A stretch of DNA of 64,000 nt, taken from assembly GCF_010093535.1 (NCBI RefSeq), contig NW_022985174.1:941564-1005563 (forward strand). The letters are read 5' to 3'. A program made the position numbers and the translations under genes. The DNA is from Lindgomyces ingoldianus. Lineage: Eukaryota; Ascomycota; Dothideomycetes; Pleosporales; Lindgomycetaceae. Within the stretch, counting starts at the first letter, position 1; every line of letters starts with the position of its first letter. Shown here one piece after another: positions 33,582 to 46,276 of the stretch. Below the pieces are notes generated by a model. That model searched no databases, was not told the DNA's origin, and was given only the letters and a program-made list of their open reading frames with translations.

Positions 33582-34250
33582 CGCTGCCCTCTCTCCCTAG
33601 CGGCGTCCTCGCCGCTCTGCTTACACAGCTGCGTTAGTAAGAGTTTGTTTATAAAGTAGGCATCTGCCTATCTAAAGGCATCTCTAATGTCTATTTCTTT
33701 TATACTAAATAGCTTATTAGTCTTGTTTATCCTACTGTCTTTATGTTGCTTATTATTTTAATCCTCTTTACTAAACAAAGATAAAGCCCTATAGCGCTTA
33801 CTAGTTTTTAAAGTTATCTTATGTGTTAACTTTATTCTTAGATAATTATGTTAAGTGTGTAAAAAAACATAGTAAATGCAATGCCTTTATTTCTAATGCT
33901 GCGTAGGATTGCCTAGAGAAAGAGTAGAAGACACTTCTTTAAAAAGCTTCTATTATAAAGGCTTATAAGCGCGCCTTATTAGAGGAGTAGCTAGCTTATA
34001 AGCGCCTTCTACTAGAAGAGCAGCAGGCGCGGGATTAGGAACAGCTCTGTCTGCGGGAGGAGATGCTAGGGGCAATAGATAGGGAGCGTTCTAGACAAGA
34101 TTATATCTAAAAATTACTAAATTTACTAGAAGCTTATTGCGCAAAGTACTTAAAAAAAGACCTCTTTTTCTTAGACAAAATAGAAGCTTTTAAGGCTAAA
34201 GTAAAAAGTTATTTTCCTTCTTAACTATTATTAGCTAGGACTTGTCTCTA
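33582..34250 (-). other. B2 3' untranslated stretch and polypurine tract
   Basis: On the minus strand, a purine-rich run (rc of about 33583-33605, AGGGAGAGAGGGCAGCG) directly precedes the LTR. The preceding 640 bp correspond to 10250-10890 of B1 and show no protein signature. Confidence 0.65.
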
Positions 34251-37200
34251 AAGGCTGCTGCTATCTAGTAATAACATAGCTATTTCTTTTAATATAGGTG
34301 CCTTATTGCCTAGCTAGTTTCTTTTAGACAAGCCTAAAGGTACCCTTGTACTAGCAGCTGCGCGTTCCTTAAATTTTTAGCTAGTTCCTATATGTTTTTA
34401 CTAGTAAGCTACCTTTTCTATTTTACTAAAAATTCTTTTTAATTTCTTTAATTACTAATAATACACTTAACTTTATACTCTGTTTCTACATCTTTTTATC
34501 TTTAAGTAGATAGAGGGATCTCTTTAAGTGCTTTTTCTAATCTAAAGATATAGAACTATAGGTGTATTTTTATATGTAGAGAAAGCTTAAGCTTGTAGTT
34601 ATCTTATTAGGTTTAAAGGACTTTATATAGTTTTATTTTTTTTTTGCTAGCTTTCTAAAGGGTCTTAGTATCTTTAGGTTTTTAGTATTAAAATACACAT
34701 AATCCCCTAGGTAAATTTCTAGTCTTAGTTATTATAATCTGTTTACATGTTTTTTTATTATTTCTCTGCTAGTCCTAGCTTTTATAGCTAACTTTTTGTG
34801 TATTTAACATAGGTCTGTTAGCTAGTCTATTAACTCTTATAAATCTGTAGGTTAATTTCTGTGTAATACAAAGTAAAGGTTATATCTAAAATTAGCCTTA
34901 TACAGTGTTTCTTTTGTTGTAGCTAACTCTACATTATTAATAGCTAACTGCGCTATTAGAAGCTATTCTGCCTAATTATTTTAAGTGTAGAAAATGTACT
35001 TTTTTAAGTATTTCTTAACTTCTGTATTTACTCTTTTAGTTTAACCATCTGTTTGCAGGTAGTAGGCTGTTAATAGCTTATGTGCTATACTAAGATGCTG
35101 CATTAATGCTTTCTAGAAACTACTAGTAAACAGCTTATCTTAGTTAGAGATAATAATTTTAGGGCATTTATATACTAATATTATGTTTTGTTTTAATTTG
35201 TAAATAAATTCTTTAGCAGTTATTATTTTTTTTAAGGGCTAAGTGTGTAGGTACTTAGTAGTTTCATCTAAGGCTACTATAATTATGTTGCACATCCTGT
35301 CTATTCCTAGTTCTTTAAACAGAGGTAATTTTATAATAAAGTCTATTATAATTATTATCTATAGTAGCTTTAGTGCTTTAATTAGCTAAAGGTAACTATA
35401 AGTCTTATGCCTTCTTAAGTTATTTTTATTGCAGGTATTACATTTCTTAAGCACCTCTATACATAGCTGCTTTACTTTTAGTATTTATTATAGTATAGCA
35501 GCCCTTAGCTTCTTCTAAAGGGTGCCTATTCCTAAATGTCTAAACATTAGAGATTTGTAATATTCTTAAATTAGGTTCTTCTATCCTTACTTACTAGCTG
35601 TAAGCATATAAAATTCTTTTATAAGTTAGGGTCTATTATAAATCTATTCTTTATTAGTTTCCTTAAAGAGCGCAAATTCTTTAGTTCCTTCCTCTTCTCT
35701 ATTAAAATAGTCTAGTCTTTAGCTAAGGGCGTTAGCCTGCTAATTTTGCGCTCTAGGTACATGTTTAATAATACAGTTAAACTATGCAAGTTCTATTACT
35801 TATTTTATGTGCATTAGTAACAGTTTCTTTACTAACAAGAACATAACTAAGTTTACATAGTTAGTTATAATATTAAATAGCTTTACTATCCTATATAGCT
35901 CTGTAGCCTATACTTTTATAGCATTTAATATTGCTTTTAGTTCTTTGTTAGGTATGCTGTAGCCTACTTTAGGACCTAAGAACTTAGCAGAGTGGTACGC
36001 AACTAGGTGCCATTTTCTGTCTTTCTGCTTTTAGTATAACGCAGCTCTGCTAGCTCTAAGAGATGCGTCTATGTAGATTTTTATATCTAATTATAGGTTG
36101 TACATTCTTAGTACTAGTTTGTCTGTTATAGCTTATTTTAGTGTTATAAATGCTTTATTTATTTCTAGGGTCTAGACAAACTTTGCTATTACCTGCTCCT
36201 TAGTTATAGCGTTTGTTAATAGTATAGTAATTTTTAAATAGTCCCTAATTATTTATTTAACATAGCTTAATAGTCCTAGGAATCCTTTTACTTTCTTAAC
36301 TATCTAGAGTTCTAGCTACTTAAGTACTTTCTATACTTTAGCTAGATTAATTTTTATTTCTTTTTTATTAATTATAAATTCTAAGTATTCTGTTTTAGCA
36401 ACATAGAACTTGCATTTAGAAAGCTGCAGGTGAAGTCTGTACTTCCTAAGCTGCTCTAAGACTTTTTGTACCTTCTATATGTGGTCTTCTAGAGTATTTT
36501 TTAAGTAGATAAGGACGTTATCTAAATATACTAAGGTAAAGACATCTAGATAAGGGTTAAGAGCTATATTAATAATTTACTAGAATGTTGCTAGGGCGTT
36601 TATTAGGCTAAACAGCATTACTAATAATTTATAGAGTCTTTATAGAGTTCTAAACACTGTAAGCTATTTATCTTCTTTTTATATTCTTATCTTATTAAAT
36701 TTATTCTATACATTAAACTTTATAAAGTATTAGGTTTCTTTTAGCTAATTTATAATATCTTATATAATTAGCAGAGAAAACTAATCTTAGACTATGTTGT
36801 TATTTAGAGTTCTATAGTTCTAATAGACTTAGATTTTTTCTTTTTTTTTTTTTACAAAGACTATAGCTAAAGCTACTAAGCTGTGGCTTTCTTAGATATA
36901 GCCTTATGCTAACATTCTATTAACATATTCCTGCAAGGCCTCTTTCTGTACCCTTATTAGAGGGCAAAGCCTGTAGGTTTTTAGATTATAGTCTTTTATT
37001 AAGTTAATTACATAGTTCTAAGGCTAATGCAGTAGTAGTTCTCTAGGGTCCTTTAGTGTCTTAAACATGTCCTTATAGTCTTTATATTTAGGCAGGATGC
37101 AGCCTTTTTTTTAGATTTAAATTATGCTAATTTATTCTACATCTTTATCTTTTTTAATTACTTTATAAAAGACTTTCTTAAGCTTTTTTTTTATTAATTA

Positions 37201-38000
37201 TATTACCTAAGCTTTTAGCTCCTAGTAAGGGAATTTCTAGAGTTTTCTTTTCTTAGGGTAGTAACTGCTACCCTGTTTTACTTGTTTATAGACTAGGCAT
37301 CTATTATTATAGCATGCTAACTAGGTTATACATGCGTAGTTGTTAGGGGTTTCTATAGTTATAGTTCTCTAATTAATTATAAAATTATAAGTTCTAAGCT
37401 AGTTATAGCCTAAAATTACATTATATTTGCCTTTTAGTTTAAGTATGTTTATAAATCTCTAATTTTTTATATTAGAGGTTTTAAAGTTCTTTTTATAGGT
37501 TTCTAGGTTAATCTATCCTCTACTATACTTAATTAATAATGCGTTAGTAAGGGTTACCTTAAATAAGTTTTTTTTTATGTAAAATAGTATACTTTACTTA
37601 TCTACCTAATCTTTATCTATAGTAGTAAAGGTGCATCTGCTGTCTATAAGAGCTAGTCCTAGCTATTCTTTATACATAAAAGTAGTTATTAGGCTGTGTT
37701 TTGCCCCTTACCCTACTATAATTACTACTAATATGTTATGCTTAACTTTTTTGTTTAAAAGAGGATAGAGATTAACATTTTATAAGTTATTATTAAACTT
37801 ATCTTTTCTTTTTTTATAAATTTAATGTTTCTAATTATAGCAGTTAGTTACTTTACATTTATAATCTTTAACTAAGTAATGTAATGTTAGGTAGTCTTTT
37901 TTTTTTACTACCTTTTACTAAAAGTAGTAGAACTTATAATTTTTTTGCTTATTACACTTTATCTATGCTTCTTATTTATAAGGAGGAGCTGTCTAATAAG
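34250..38000 (-). pseudogene. B2 pol: protease to chromodomain, RIP-degraded
   Basis: The minus-strand translation is the clearest gypsy Pol in the window. Protease active site LIDSGC is read as LIDSRC (DSR at 37636-37644). Reverse transcriptase runs about 36300-37200: ESHSLVALAIVFVKKK, then FSLINALATF, and the catalytic box YLDN for YLDD at 36517-36528, then KVLEQLRKYRLHLQLSKCKF. RNase H includes IYIDASLRASRAALY (about 36030-36080). The integrase zinc segment HLGIGTL...CNTCNKN lies at about 35400-35510, the core IIIDFIIKLPLFKELG near 35300-35345 with first Asp kept, and the second motif reads SNQDK instead of SDRDK. The chromodomain is at about 34380-34520. Three active sites are damaged. 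Confidence 0.92.
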
Positions 38001-40110
38001 TGTAGCAATTTATAGTTTTACAGGCTAAGGCTGTTCCTTGCTATAGGCATTTGTTGTAGTTTTTTTCCTATGTAGGCTACTATCCTGCTTAATGCTTATT
38101 GTCCTAGTGTCTAACACAGTATTGTTGTGTGCACTAGTACTAGAGGTATAGACACTTATCTAGTCTATGTAGTATGTTAAGAGGACTTTTTTAGGTCTAC
38201 TAAAGGTATTCTTTTGTTTATACTAACTGTACAGGGTGCCTTTTCTATTAGCAACTGTTAGTGCTGTGGCTGCTGCTCCTGCAAAGAACACATTGTCTGT
38301 AGTTTTGTTGTATTGCGAGGGCTTTTCTAGAGATTACTAGGCTTAGGAGTAGTGTCTTAGGTTTCTTAGGCGCTAGTTATAGTACTTTAAACTTAGCAGG
38401 TTTACTTAGCTATTCTAGCTTTTAGTCTTTAATCTTAGTAAAAAATTACTATTACTTCTTTTTATTTATAATATTATATTTAACTTTAGCTATCTTTTAT
38501 ATAATGTTAAATATTAAGTAGTTATTGCTAATATTTAGTTAGTAAAGTAAGACTATATAATTACTTAAGTAGTTATGTTATAACCTGCACTTCTAGCACT
38601 TACATTCTTAAAACTGTTAGAAAAGCTCTCTTACTAAAGTACTAAAGGTTTAGTCTTAAAAAGGGAACTATTTCTTTTTTTTTTAGACATTTATAATATA
38701 TCTTTAGATTTAAGTCTCTTCTCTGTATCTCTTAAGGATTATAAAGTCCTATAACACTATATTAAGGCTACTAAAATTTTAAATAACTACCTTCTAATAT
38801 AGTTTAGGACAGTTATTTAAAAGGTAGTTTTCTTTATATTACTAGTAAAGTCTATTATTTAGTCTTTCTTATATTTCCTTATCTATAAGGCTATATTTAG
38901 TAGTAATAGCTTTTATTATTATAGTAGTATTTTTATTCTCCCTCTTCTAGAAGTCTAGGCAGTTTTAGTAAAAATGTTTTACTTTTTTATAGTTTAGGCA
39001 GGCCTTATCCTTTAGCTATTTTTATTATTTTTTTATTAAAGGCAGCCTATTATGTCCTAGAACTTAGCTCTTCTTAAAAAGGGGGCTTTATATATACTTT
39101 ATATAACTAAAGTCTATTAGCTTTTTATTATATTATAAAAGCTTTTTCTTTTTAAAGACAAATTCTAGCTTTTAGAAGGTTCTCTTTAATTTCTTTTCTT
39201 TTTTATATTTTTTATAATAGTTATTATAAGTTGTTACTTTCTTAATATAGTCTTTAAAAGTAGTTAGTTAGTTTATATGCATAAACTTATTTTTTACTTT
39301 ATTATTTAGTCTGTTATAAAACATGCAGCATAAGGCTTTCTAGTTATTCTATCTGCAGATAGCTATTTGCTCCCTAAAACGTGCTACATAGTTTTAGACT
39401 AGTCTACTGCCCTGTCTTATATTATCTAGCTAGTTAGCTGCAATTCTTTTTTTGTCTAAAGTCCTATAAATAGCTAATAGGGCTGCTTTAAAATTTTTAA
39501 CACTACTAAATACTTCCTTTGTTTTAGGATTAAGTAGAGCGCTATTAGCTCTAAAGTCTATCTAGTTGTTAGTGTAGAGTTAGAACTAGATTATAAGGGG
39601 GCCTTCTAAGTATAATTCTATTTAAAAGATTATTTCTGTATTAGTCTAAAATGCTCTCTTATTATATTACATATAAAGGTAGCATCTAGTAAAGAATAGT
39701 TAGAGGTCTTTTAATAATTTTTTAAAAAGCTTTAAAAAGGCTAATTTTAAAGCCTTTTTAGCTGCAACGCTTACTTTATCTATTAAAATATTTTAAACTT
39801 TTGCTAGTTTAACTTATAGTTTATGTATCTAGTAGGCTTAGGTAGTAGCCTTATAAAGGTTAGTAAGAGGCAAGGGGCTTAGTAAGTTTATAGTTTTTTA
39901 GTAAAAGTTAGCTATTTTTTACTTAAGTTTTAATAACTTACTAACCTTATTACTAATCTGCTAGAGTTTTTTAATATTATCCTAGATTAAATTAATCTGC
40001 TTTACTAGAACAGCTTTACTTTAGGTAGGAACTTCTGTAGATCCTAATAGCATAGCGTAGGCTATGTTAGAATCTAAGTTATGTTATAAAGTTACTATAC
40101 TTTTTAAAAA
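38000..40110 (-). pseudogene. B2 gag, RIP-degraded
   Basis: Minus strand, starting close to the 5' LTR. The N-terminal part reads GSTEVPT near 40030-40055, then VKQINLI and ISNKVSKLLKLK, then KTINLLSPLPLTNL, followed by FKKLLKDL (about 39700). This Lys/Leu/Ala-rich helical pattern with Gln/Trp codons turned to stops fits a gypsy gag. Two Cys-containing segments (near 38150 and 38600) may be knuckle remnants. I could not fix the start codon. Confidence 0.65.
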
Positions 40111-40123
40111 GGGTAGTGTTTAA

Positions 40124-40724
40124 TGTTATAATCTTTACTTTAAAAAGCACTTAGGTCTTATAATGTTCCTAGGTAGGAAGTAGGACAGGTAGTAGAGGCT
40201 AATCTAGTAGGGTGTACAGTCCTACGTACAGGCTATTAGGCTAATAGAGGGAGGGAGAGTAACTAGATTATAGTTTGCCCTATGTGCAGCAGTAGAAAGG
40301 CTAGGGTTAAACAGTCCTTTTAGACAGAGTTAGAGGTATATATAGTGTAAGATATATAAATAGTATTATAGCTCTTTAAAAAGCTAAATGCTACTTAGTC
40401 TATATAAAAAATAAACTAAATGTTAAACACACCTTCTAAAAGTTGTTTAATGTAGGAACTATATACATGTGCTAGGACGCTAAGGGAGTAGACAGGAGTT
40501 TATAGGAGTCTGCTAAGGAGGCTTCTGCAGGCTCCCTTAAACTCCCTTAAGCTCCTTAAACTCGCAGCCTGTCCTCCTATTAGACAACACATTCTTCCAT
40601 GACCTTGGGCAGCCGCGCTGTCTCCGTGTCCTCCGACTGGTCTCTAAGCGAGCCCTGCCCCAATCCAGCTAGACTGTGGAGCACTGCTGGTGGGGTTACG
40701 CTGGTCCAACCATAGATCGTAACA
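40124..40724 (-). repeat. B-family LTR, 5' LTR of B2
   Basis: 601 bp, plus-strand ends TGTTATAATC and AGATCGTAACA. Relative to the other LTR the first 350 bp are RIPed and the last 150 bp are un-RIPed and nearly identical. Followed by ATTAA. Confidence 0.92.
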
Positions 40725-43500
40725 ATTAATTACTGTAAACTACTAGTTGCGCCTTACATCTTTGTAATCTATAGTGCTTGTTAAGCTTATAGGTGTACAC
40801 CTATATACAATCTAGGATCTGCTATCTAGCTGCCTTAATTAGCTTTGTCTAGACCTCTGTCTAGAATTTTATTGTCTAATAACTGTCTAGGTGCGTTCTT
40901 TCTGCTGCCTTAAACATCTTATATAGAGAGTGCTCCTCTAGTTACTTTTAAGTTAATAGTAGAGGTAGTAGCTAGCTTTTATAAGGTGTCTTTCTTTTAA
41001 ATAGCATTTTTATTAATGCTGCTTTATTTAGTATTTTGCTGCTATACTTTTTTATACTTTTAGATTTTATGCTAGCTATAAAAGCTATAGCTTATAGTAT
41101 AGTTTTTAACAACCTTATTTAGCTTAGCTTTAGTGCTGCTCTAGCTATTAACTACATAAGTAATGCTGCAGGTAGCAGAGTATTTAAAGAAGATAGATAG
41201 TTATCTCTAATCTTTCTTCTTTAATAGTAGCCTAGTAGGTCTACTTTATTAAAATTTAATGTATTATTTATAGTGTTATTTTTATAAAATAACTTTATCT
41301 TTAGCTAATAACTAAGTGTTAGAAGCTTAATTATTTTAATGTATATAGTAATTTTTTTTACTATGTTATGCATAAAATTATCTATTAGGTCTTTAAGCTT
41401 ACTACTAAAAATTAAGTGTTTATTAAAAATAACATTATGTGTATAGATTACTTTTACTAGCAGTAGTATCTATACATAGTAAATGTTTAATAATTAGTAC
41501 TTAACTAGATATTTAATCTACGCCTTTAGGTCTAGCCTTTGTAGCTTAGATTTGTTTTAATGCATGTTATTAGTTATTATAAATGCTTTATAGCTATAGG
41601 CTTTTAGATGTGTAAAGCTTAGCTTTTAAATTAATATAATAACTTTATTATTTAAAGCTACTTATGTAAAAAAGATCTTGTATAGTGTCTTTTAGTTGTT
41701 AGCATAGTTTAGCGTCTAATTGTATAGGTATACGCTAGCTCTAGTAATGTATAGCTATATGTTCTATAGTAAGTTAGCATCTAGTTGCATAGCCTATAAC
41801 TTCTCCTTATTTACACTCTTTAAGTGTTTAGCTTCTCTATTCTAGGCTTGTGTATCTAGTGCTAAAGGCTTAATAGTTATTCTATGTAATGCTAGCTAGC
41901 GTTCTACCTCTAGTTTTACTATTATAATCTTGTTATTAGCTTTAATAACTTTTATAGTAATGTTATAATAGTTTTTTAAAAAAAGAATAAAGATTATAAA
42001 AGCTTTAATAATTAATTTAGTAAGCTTATTATTTTTAAAGTAAAGGTTCTACTAAAGGCTAGAATACTTATTAGTAATTAGCATTTAAGTTTGCTCTTTT
42101 ATAATGCTCTATGCTTTATATGCATAGAAATTAATTAACAGTCTTTTACTAGGTCTGCTATTACTAATTTATAGTGTGTAGCTAATTTATTGTTATATCT
42201 TAGCTCTGCTACATAAGTTACATTAAACTGTTGTAATTCCTTTAATTTACACCCTCTTAGCTTACTATATAAGGTGTTAAAGTGTAGCTAGTCTAAAGTA
42301 TCCTAGATGCTTATACTATAGCTCTACTAATGCCTTTTATAGACTATGTTTAGTTCTTATGTTAATTATGTGTGTATAATATAAGCCCTTTTATAGTAGA
42401 TAGTACTCTAACACTTATTAGCTATAGATCTTTATAAGATCTTTAATTATTATTTTATCTAAGGCCTTTAAAGCAGTTAGCTCTGCTTATGTGTTCTACT
42501 AGATTCCTTTCTGTTACAGTAGGCAGAACAAGACTAGGTTGCACAGCAGGTCTAGGCATAGTGCAGCGTTATATAGTACAAGACTATATGCTTAACTATG
42601 TGTTCTATACTTACTTTTTAGGCTTAGTATAATTAATTTATAGCTTTAAATCTATACATAAGAGTTTTTAGACTAAATAAAGTCTTCTAGTGTTAGTAAA
42701 TAATAGTTATAGATCTAATTAAAATTATTTATAATATAGTATGTTATGCTTAAGTTAAGGATAAATAATTCTCTTAGCAAATATCTATTCTAGTTTAAAT
42801 TAACTATAGCTAGTAATGCAGCTGCTTTAACTTTTAATACTTTTTAGCTTTTAAGTTAGTCTTCTTATATCTTTAGCATAGGTGTATGTAAACTTTTTAG
42901 AATTAGTATTCTTAAATTATGTCTACACTGCCCTCTTAGTAGGCCTTAAAATTCTAAGTTATGCTTATGCTTTAATGCTATAAGCTTTTTAACTCTCTTA
43001 TTTAGCATTTACTAGTCTAGTGCTTTATCTAGATAGACATAGAAGCAGTCCTTTAGTACATAGATGTGTCTACATGTAGGATATTTAGTGCCTTTTATTT
43101 TAGTAGGTTTCTAGCTTAAAAATAACTTCTTATTATCTTTTTAATAACATTAATGTTAAGGTTTACTTTATTTTCTTAACATTACAACTTCTGCACTACA
43201 GGCGTCTTTATTTGTGCCCTAGGTAGTCTTTTTACTTTTAGTAAGGTATAATAAGTTATTTATTATAAAGGCAGCTTTATGCTTTTCTATATATATTAGA
43301 TAATTTAATATTATATGTTTTTAAAAGCGCTTTATTATTTTTTTTTAATTTATGTTTAGTGTAAACTGTCTACTTTTCTAAAAGGTTGTAGACTAATAAG
43401 AGGCGACTTTATTTATAGTAGTTAAAAAGTCCTTTACTATAGCATTAAACTGCGTTGTTTCTAGAACATTTTATGTCTCTGCTTCTATAGCAGCGTAGTT
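40725..43500 (-). pseudogene. Element I pol N-terminal part: protease, integrase, reverse transcriptase start
   Basis: Minus-strand continuation of the copia polyprotein upstream of the B2 insertion. RIP is extreme, so stops and TpA steps dominate and I could read few family motifs. The assignment rests on its position between gag (43726-44055) and the recognisable reverse transcriptase end (31554-32980) of the same element, with expected length. By copia gene order, integrase should be at about 41600-42900 and the reverse transcriptase start at about 40730-41400. Confidence 0.55.
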
Positions 43501-43725
43501 ATACTCTGCTAGCTATAGGTCCTATATGCTTGCGTTTCTTAGCAGCTTTAAAGATGCATTATATTAGTTGCGCACACATTCTTGTTTAAATTAGTTATTA
43601 ACACCTACTGTAGCTTTAAGGTTTATAATCTACTGTCTAAGTAGTTAATCTAGAGAACAGCATGTACACTGCAGATGCAGGCTAACTGTTAACTAGATAA
43701 AGACAATAATTTGTTAAAGGCTTAA

Positions 43726-44055
43726 TTACTCTTTTTTATAATTATGTCTGTTACTTTTATACTTGTTAGCCTTAATCTTATAGTATTTAATAGCTTCTTT
43801 AAAGGCTCTAATACTGCTTATTAATAGCTTGTTTAGGTGCGTAGGCGTTTTAACATTAGAGGCTGGTGAAAACTCAGCTATTAGCGGCATCTCTAGAGCT
43901 CTTGGTTTGGAGATCATTTGGATGGTCAACTTAGGATCCACTTGCGGCCAGATGCTGTGCGCTACACATCTCAATTGCAGCTGCATCATCCAGGCTCTGT
44001 AGTCGGTGTGGTCTCGAAGGACGACTGTCGCGTCTCGAGGAGGCTGGGTGGCCAT
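43726..44055 (-). pseudogene. Copia element I gag N-terminus, partly un-RIPed
   Basis: A 109-codon frame whose ATG lies 33 bp inside the 5' LTR border. The first 65 codons (43860-44055) are un-RIPed and read as a typical copia gag start: MATQPPRDATVVLRDHTDY followed by WMMQLQ, a pattern like the FDGTNYxxWxxxM region that opens many copia gag proteins. Downstream of about 43860 the sequence turns abruptly AT-rich, and the frame runs into random Lys/Asn codons before a stop. In an intact element this would be a polyprotein of over 1000 codons, so this is a broken gene; the start codon choice is supported by the absence of an upstream in-frame ATG. Confidence 0.7.
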
Positions 44056-44087
44056 TTTGTATCAATGGAGGCACTAAGACTCTTAAT

Positions 44088-44438
44088 TGTTAGATTAAAG
44101 CACTGTTTCTAGGCTTTCTAAGATAAATAATAGGTTTAGATATAATGTATAGGATAATTGCTTAATTGTATTAATTGTCTTAATTTATTAATCCTTTTTC
44201 TGCTCTACTTGTGTTGCTCGGCTTTTTGTTTTGCCGATCCGAGTCCCTCGCGCACTTGCCCTATGCGCGACCAGCTTGCAAAATGCTGCAATTTTCTGCA
44301 ATTTGCTGCAAACTGCTGCAACATGCTGCAATTTGCTGCAATTTGCTGCAATTTACTGTTTGAGCTTATTGCTCGTACTATGTAGCAGCTTTCGTCAAGC
44401 GTTCCTCCTGTCTTGACAGTAGGTGCGCAAATCTGACA
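44088..44438 (-). repeat. 5' LTR of copia element I
   Basis: 351 bp. The first 100 bp (44088-44191) carry G-to-A changes relative to the other LTR, whereas 44192-44438 differ from 31307-31553 at only one base that I could see (gatccgag against gatctgag). Contains the same eight-unit 10-bp array at 44276-44355. Confidence 0.92.
44276..44355. repeat. Eight 10-bp tandem repeats in the second I LTR
   Basis: Same array as 31391-31470, unchanged by RIP although every unit contains CpA. Confidence 0.9.
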
Positions 44439-46276
44439 CTAGTAAGAAGCTAGCTTAAATAAACTCTTTTTTTAAGTTCTTATTAAGCTATTTTTAAAGC
44501 ACTTTTAATTTATTTAGTAACATTTTATATAGTAGCCTATAACTAGGTTGTTTACTAGGCTTAAAAGTTATTTAGTAATTATATAAATGTTATATTAAAA
44601 GCTTATTAAACTTATTTTAAAAAAAACATATAATAAGTTATAGTAGTCTTAAAAGACTATTATTCTTAAGTTAGTGTGTTTTTAAAAAGCTAGAGCTTAG
44701 TTTATATTAGAAATTATACTGCGTAGATTTTATAATTTAGTTATTAAGCTAAGGTTATAAATAAAGTAGGTTCTATATAGTAGATGTCTATCTACTATTT
44801 AAGTCTTAGTTTATGTCTAAATTAGGTAGGTAAAAATTTTTTAAAGGCTTTCTTTTCTTTAAGTTTAAGTAGTTATTAAATTATTTTATATAGCCTATCT
44901 TAGTAAGTAGCCTAGCTTATTAGCCTTACTTAGGTAGTTTTTTTTTAAGTTATTAAAAAGTAAGTCTAGAAACCTTTTATATTAAGTGCTACTTAAGTGT
45001 TATTTAGGTGTAAGCATAAGCATATATTTTAGCATTAAAAAGAGTTAAAGTTTAGAACTTACTTTTAGTAATTAAAGGTAACTTTATGCTAATATAGCTA
45101 TAGTTATTCTAGAATTAAGTTATAACATCTTATATTTATTACATAGAGCTTAATCTACTTCTTATAGTGTTAGTAGGTAATTATAATAGTTGTAGTACAA
45201 AAAATAAAACCTTTTTTAAGTTATTTTCTATTAAATTTAGTTAGGTAAATTATTTAAGTAAGCAGTGTTAATTAGAGATTTAGTTTGTGCGCTAGTTCTT
45301 TATTAATATAACCTATGCTGTTTGCTTCTAAGTTAATAAGAGCTTATATTAGAGCTAATATAGTTTTTTATTATAAATATATAGAAATATTAACTTAGTA
45401 CTTTTAGTTATTAGTAGAGAACTTAGCCTATAAGTTAGTAAAGATTTAGTGTTAAATTAGTTCTAAGAGGTAACTTAGCCCTAGGACAAGCCTTTTTATA
45501 GGCTCTTACTGCTATAGCTGCGGCTGTGTTAAGAGTAGTAAAAGAGATTAAAGCTTAAATATAAGTTAAAGCCCTTATAAAAACAAAATTAAAATAGTAA
45601 AAATTTTTAATAAGTGCTAGCAGCGCTACTTGCGTAGACTTAAAGAAGAGAAATAAAGTAGTTTTAAAAAATATAACTATACTTACTGCACTTAAAGCAT
45701 TAACTTTTTTTTATTATAATTTTTACACTTTTTAGAACTAACTAGAGCATAATTTAAATTAATTTTTATTATTTTAAGGTCCTTATTTATAACTGCGCTA
45801 GTTGAGAGGTGTATTAAAGCTTATATAAAAAGGAACCTTATATTATTATTATAGGTAGTAATTAGGTTTGCATACACATTAAGGTTATTTAGAAGGGGTT
45901 CTTCTACTATAGCGTGTTACAGTTTAGTTAAGAGGGAGTTATATAAAGCTATAATTAGACCTATCTTATTTAGGCCTATATTAGATGTAAGTTAGTAGAA
46001 CTTAGTAAAGTGAAAAGTAAAGCTTTTTTTTTCTTATTATAAAGTGTTTAAGTAACTTAGGGCTGTTAACTTTTTATTTAAGTCTTTATAAGTTACTTAT
46101 AAGAACGCTATAAATTAATTTAGGTTAATAATATTTTTATTTATTAGTAAGGTAATTAAAGTTATTATGTTATAGTTAAGTTAAAAGTAGGCATATAGTA
46201 ACTAGAAGTGTTTAAAAAGAAATTAGTCTATATTTTTTTAAGTTTATATTAGAGCTTATGTAGAAAAGAAGGTAAG
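44439..46276 (-). pseudogene. A3 gag/protease part, RIP-degraded
   Basis: A3 resumes after the CTAGT duplication. Read on the minus strand it corresponds to A4 gag (reverse complement of about 44840-46276 matches 46975-48431). It has no usable frame. Gag assignment comes from A4, where the gag core can be read. It ends at 46276 at the A4 insertion; the final bases GTAAG would be the left copy of the A4 target duplication. Confidence 0.78.

Larger units (their letters stand above)
32981..40724 (-). mobile_element. Complete Ty3/gypsy retrotransposon B2
   Basis: A 7744-bp element with two 601-bp LTRs (32981-33581 and 40124-40724) and the perfect 5-bp target duplication ATTAA (32976-32980 and 40725-40729), inserted into the pol gene of copia element I. 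Coding direction is minus: gag, zinc knuckle region, protease, reverse transcriptase, RNase H, integrase, chromodomain, then a 3' stretch of about 650 bp and a purine tract. It is the reference copy of family B in this window. RIP is strong inside and patchy in the LTRs, where the two copies have their un-RIPed blocks in partly different places. Confidence 0.94.
31203..44438 (-). mobile_element. Complete Ty1/copia retrotransposon I, containing nested B2
   Basis: Two 351-bp LTRs (31203-31553 and 44088-44438) flanked by CTAGT on both sides (31198-31202 and 44439-44443), inserted into A3. Removing the nested B2 (32981-40724 plus one ATTAA) leaves an element of about 5.5 kb, a usual copia size. 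Coding direction is minus: gag start at 44055, integrase, reverse transcriptase, RNase H ending near 31560. Unusually, large parts at both ends (31203-31790 and 43860-44438) are nearly un-RIPed while the interior is heavily mutated. Confidence 0.92.
28103..46276 (-). mobile_element. Ty3/gypsy retrotransposon A3, split by the nested element I
   Basis: Minus-strand A-family element: 3' LTR at the left (28103-28420), then integrase, RNase H and reverse transcriptase (28421-31202). The complete copia element I (31203-44438) is inserted between CTAGT duplications, after which A3 resumes with its protease/gag part (44439-46276). A3 gag stops at 46276, where the plus-strand A4 LTR begins. Excluding the insert, about 4.9 kb of A3 is present. 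It is heavily RIPed on both strands. Confidence 0.87.
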
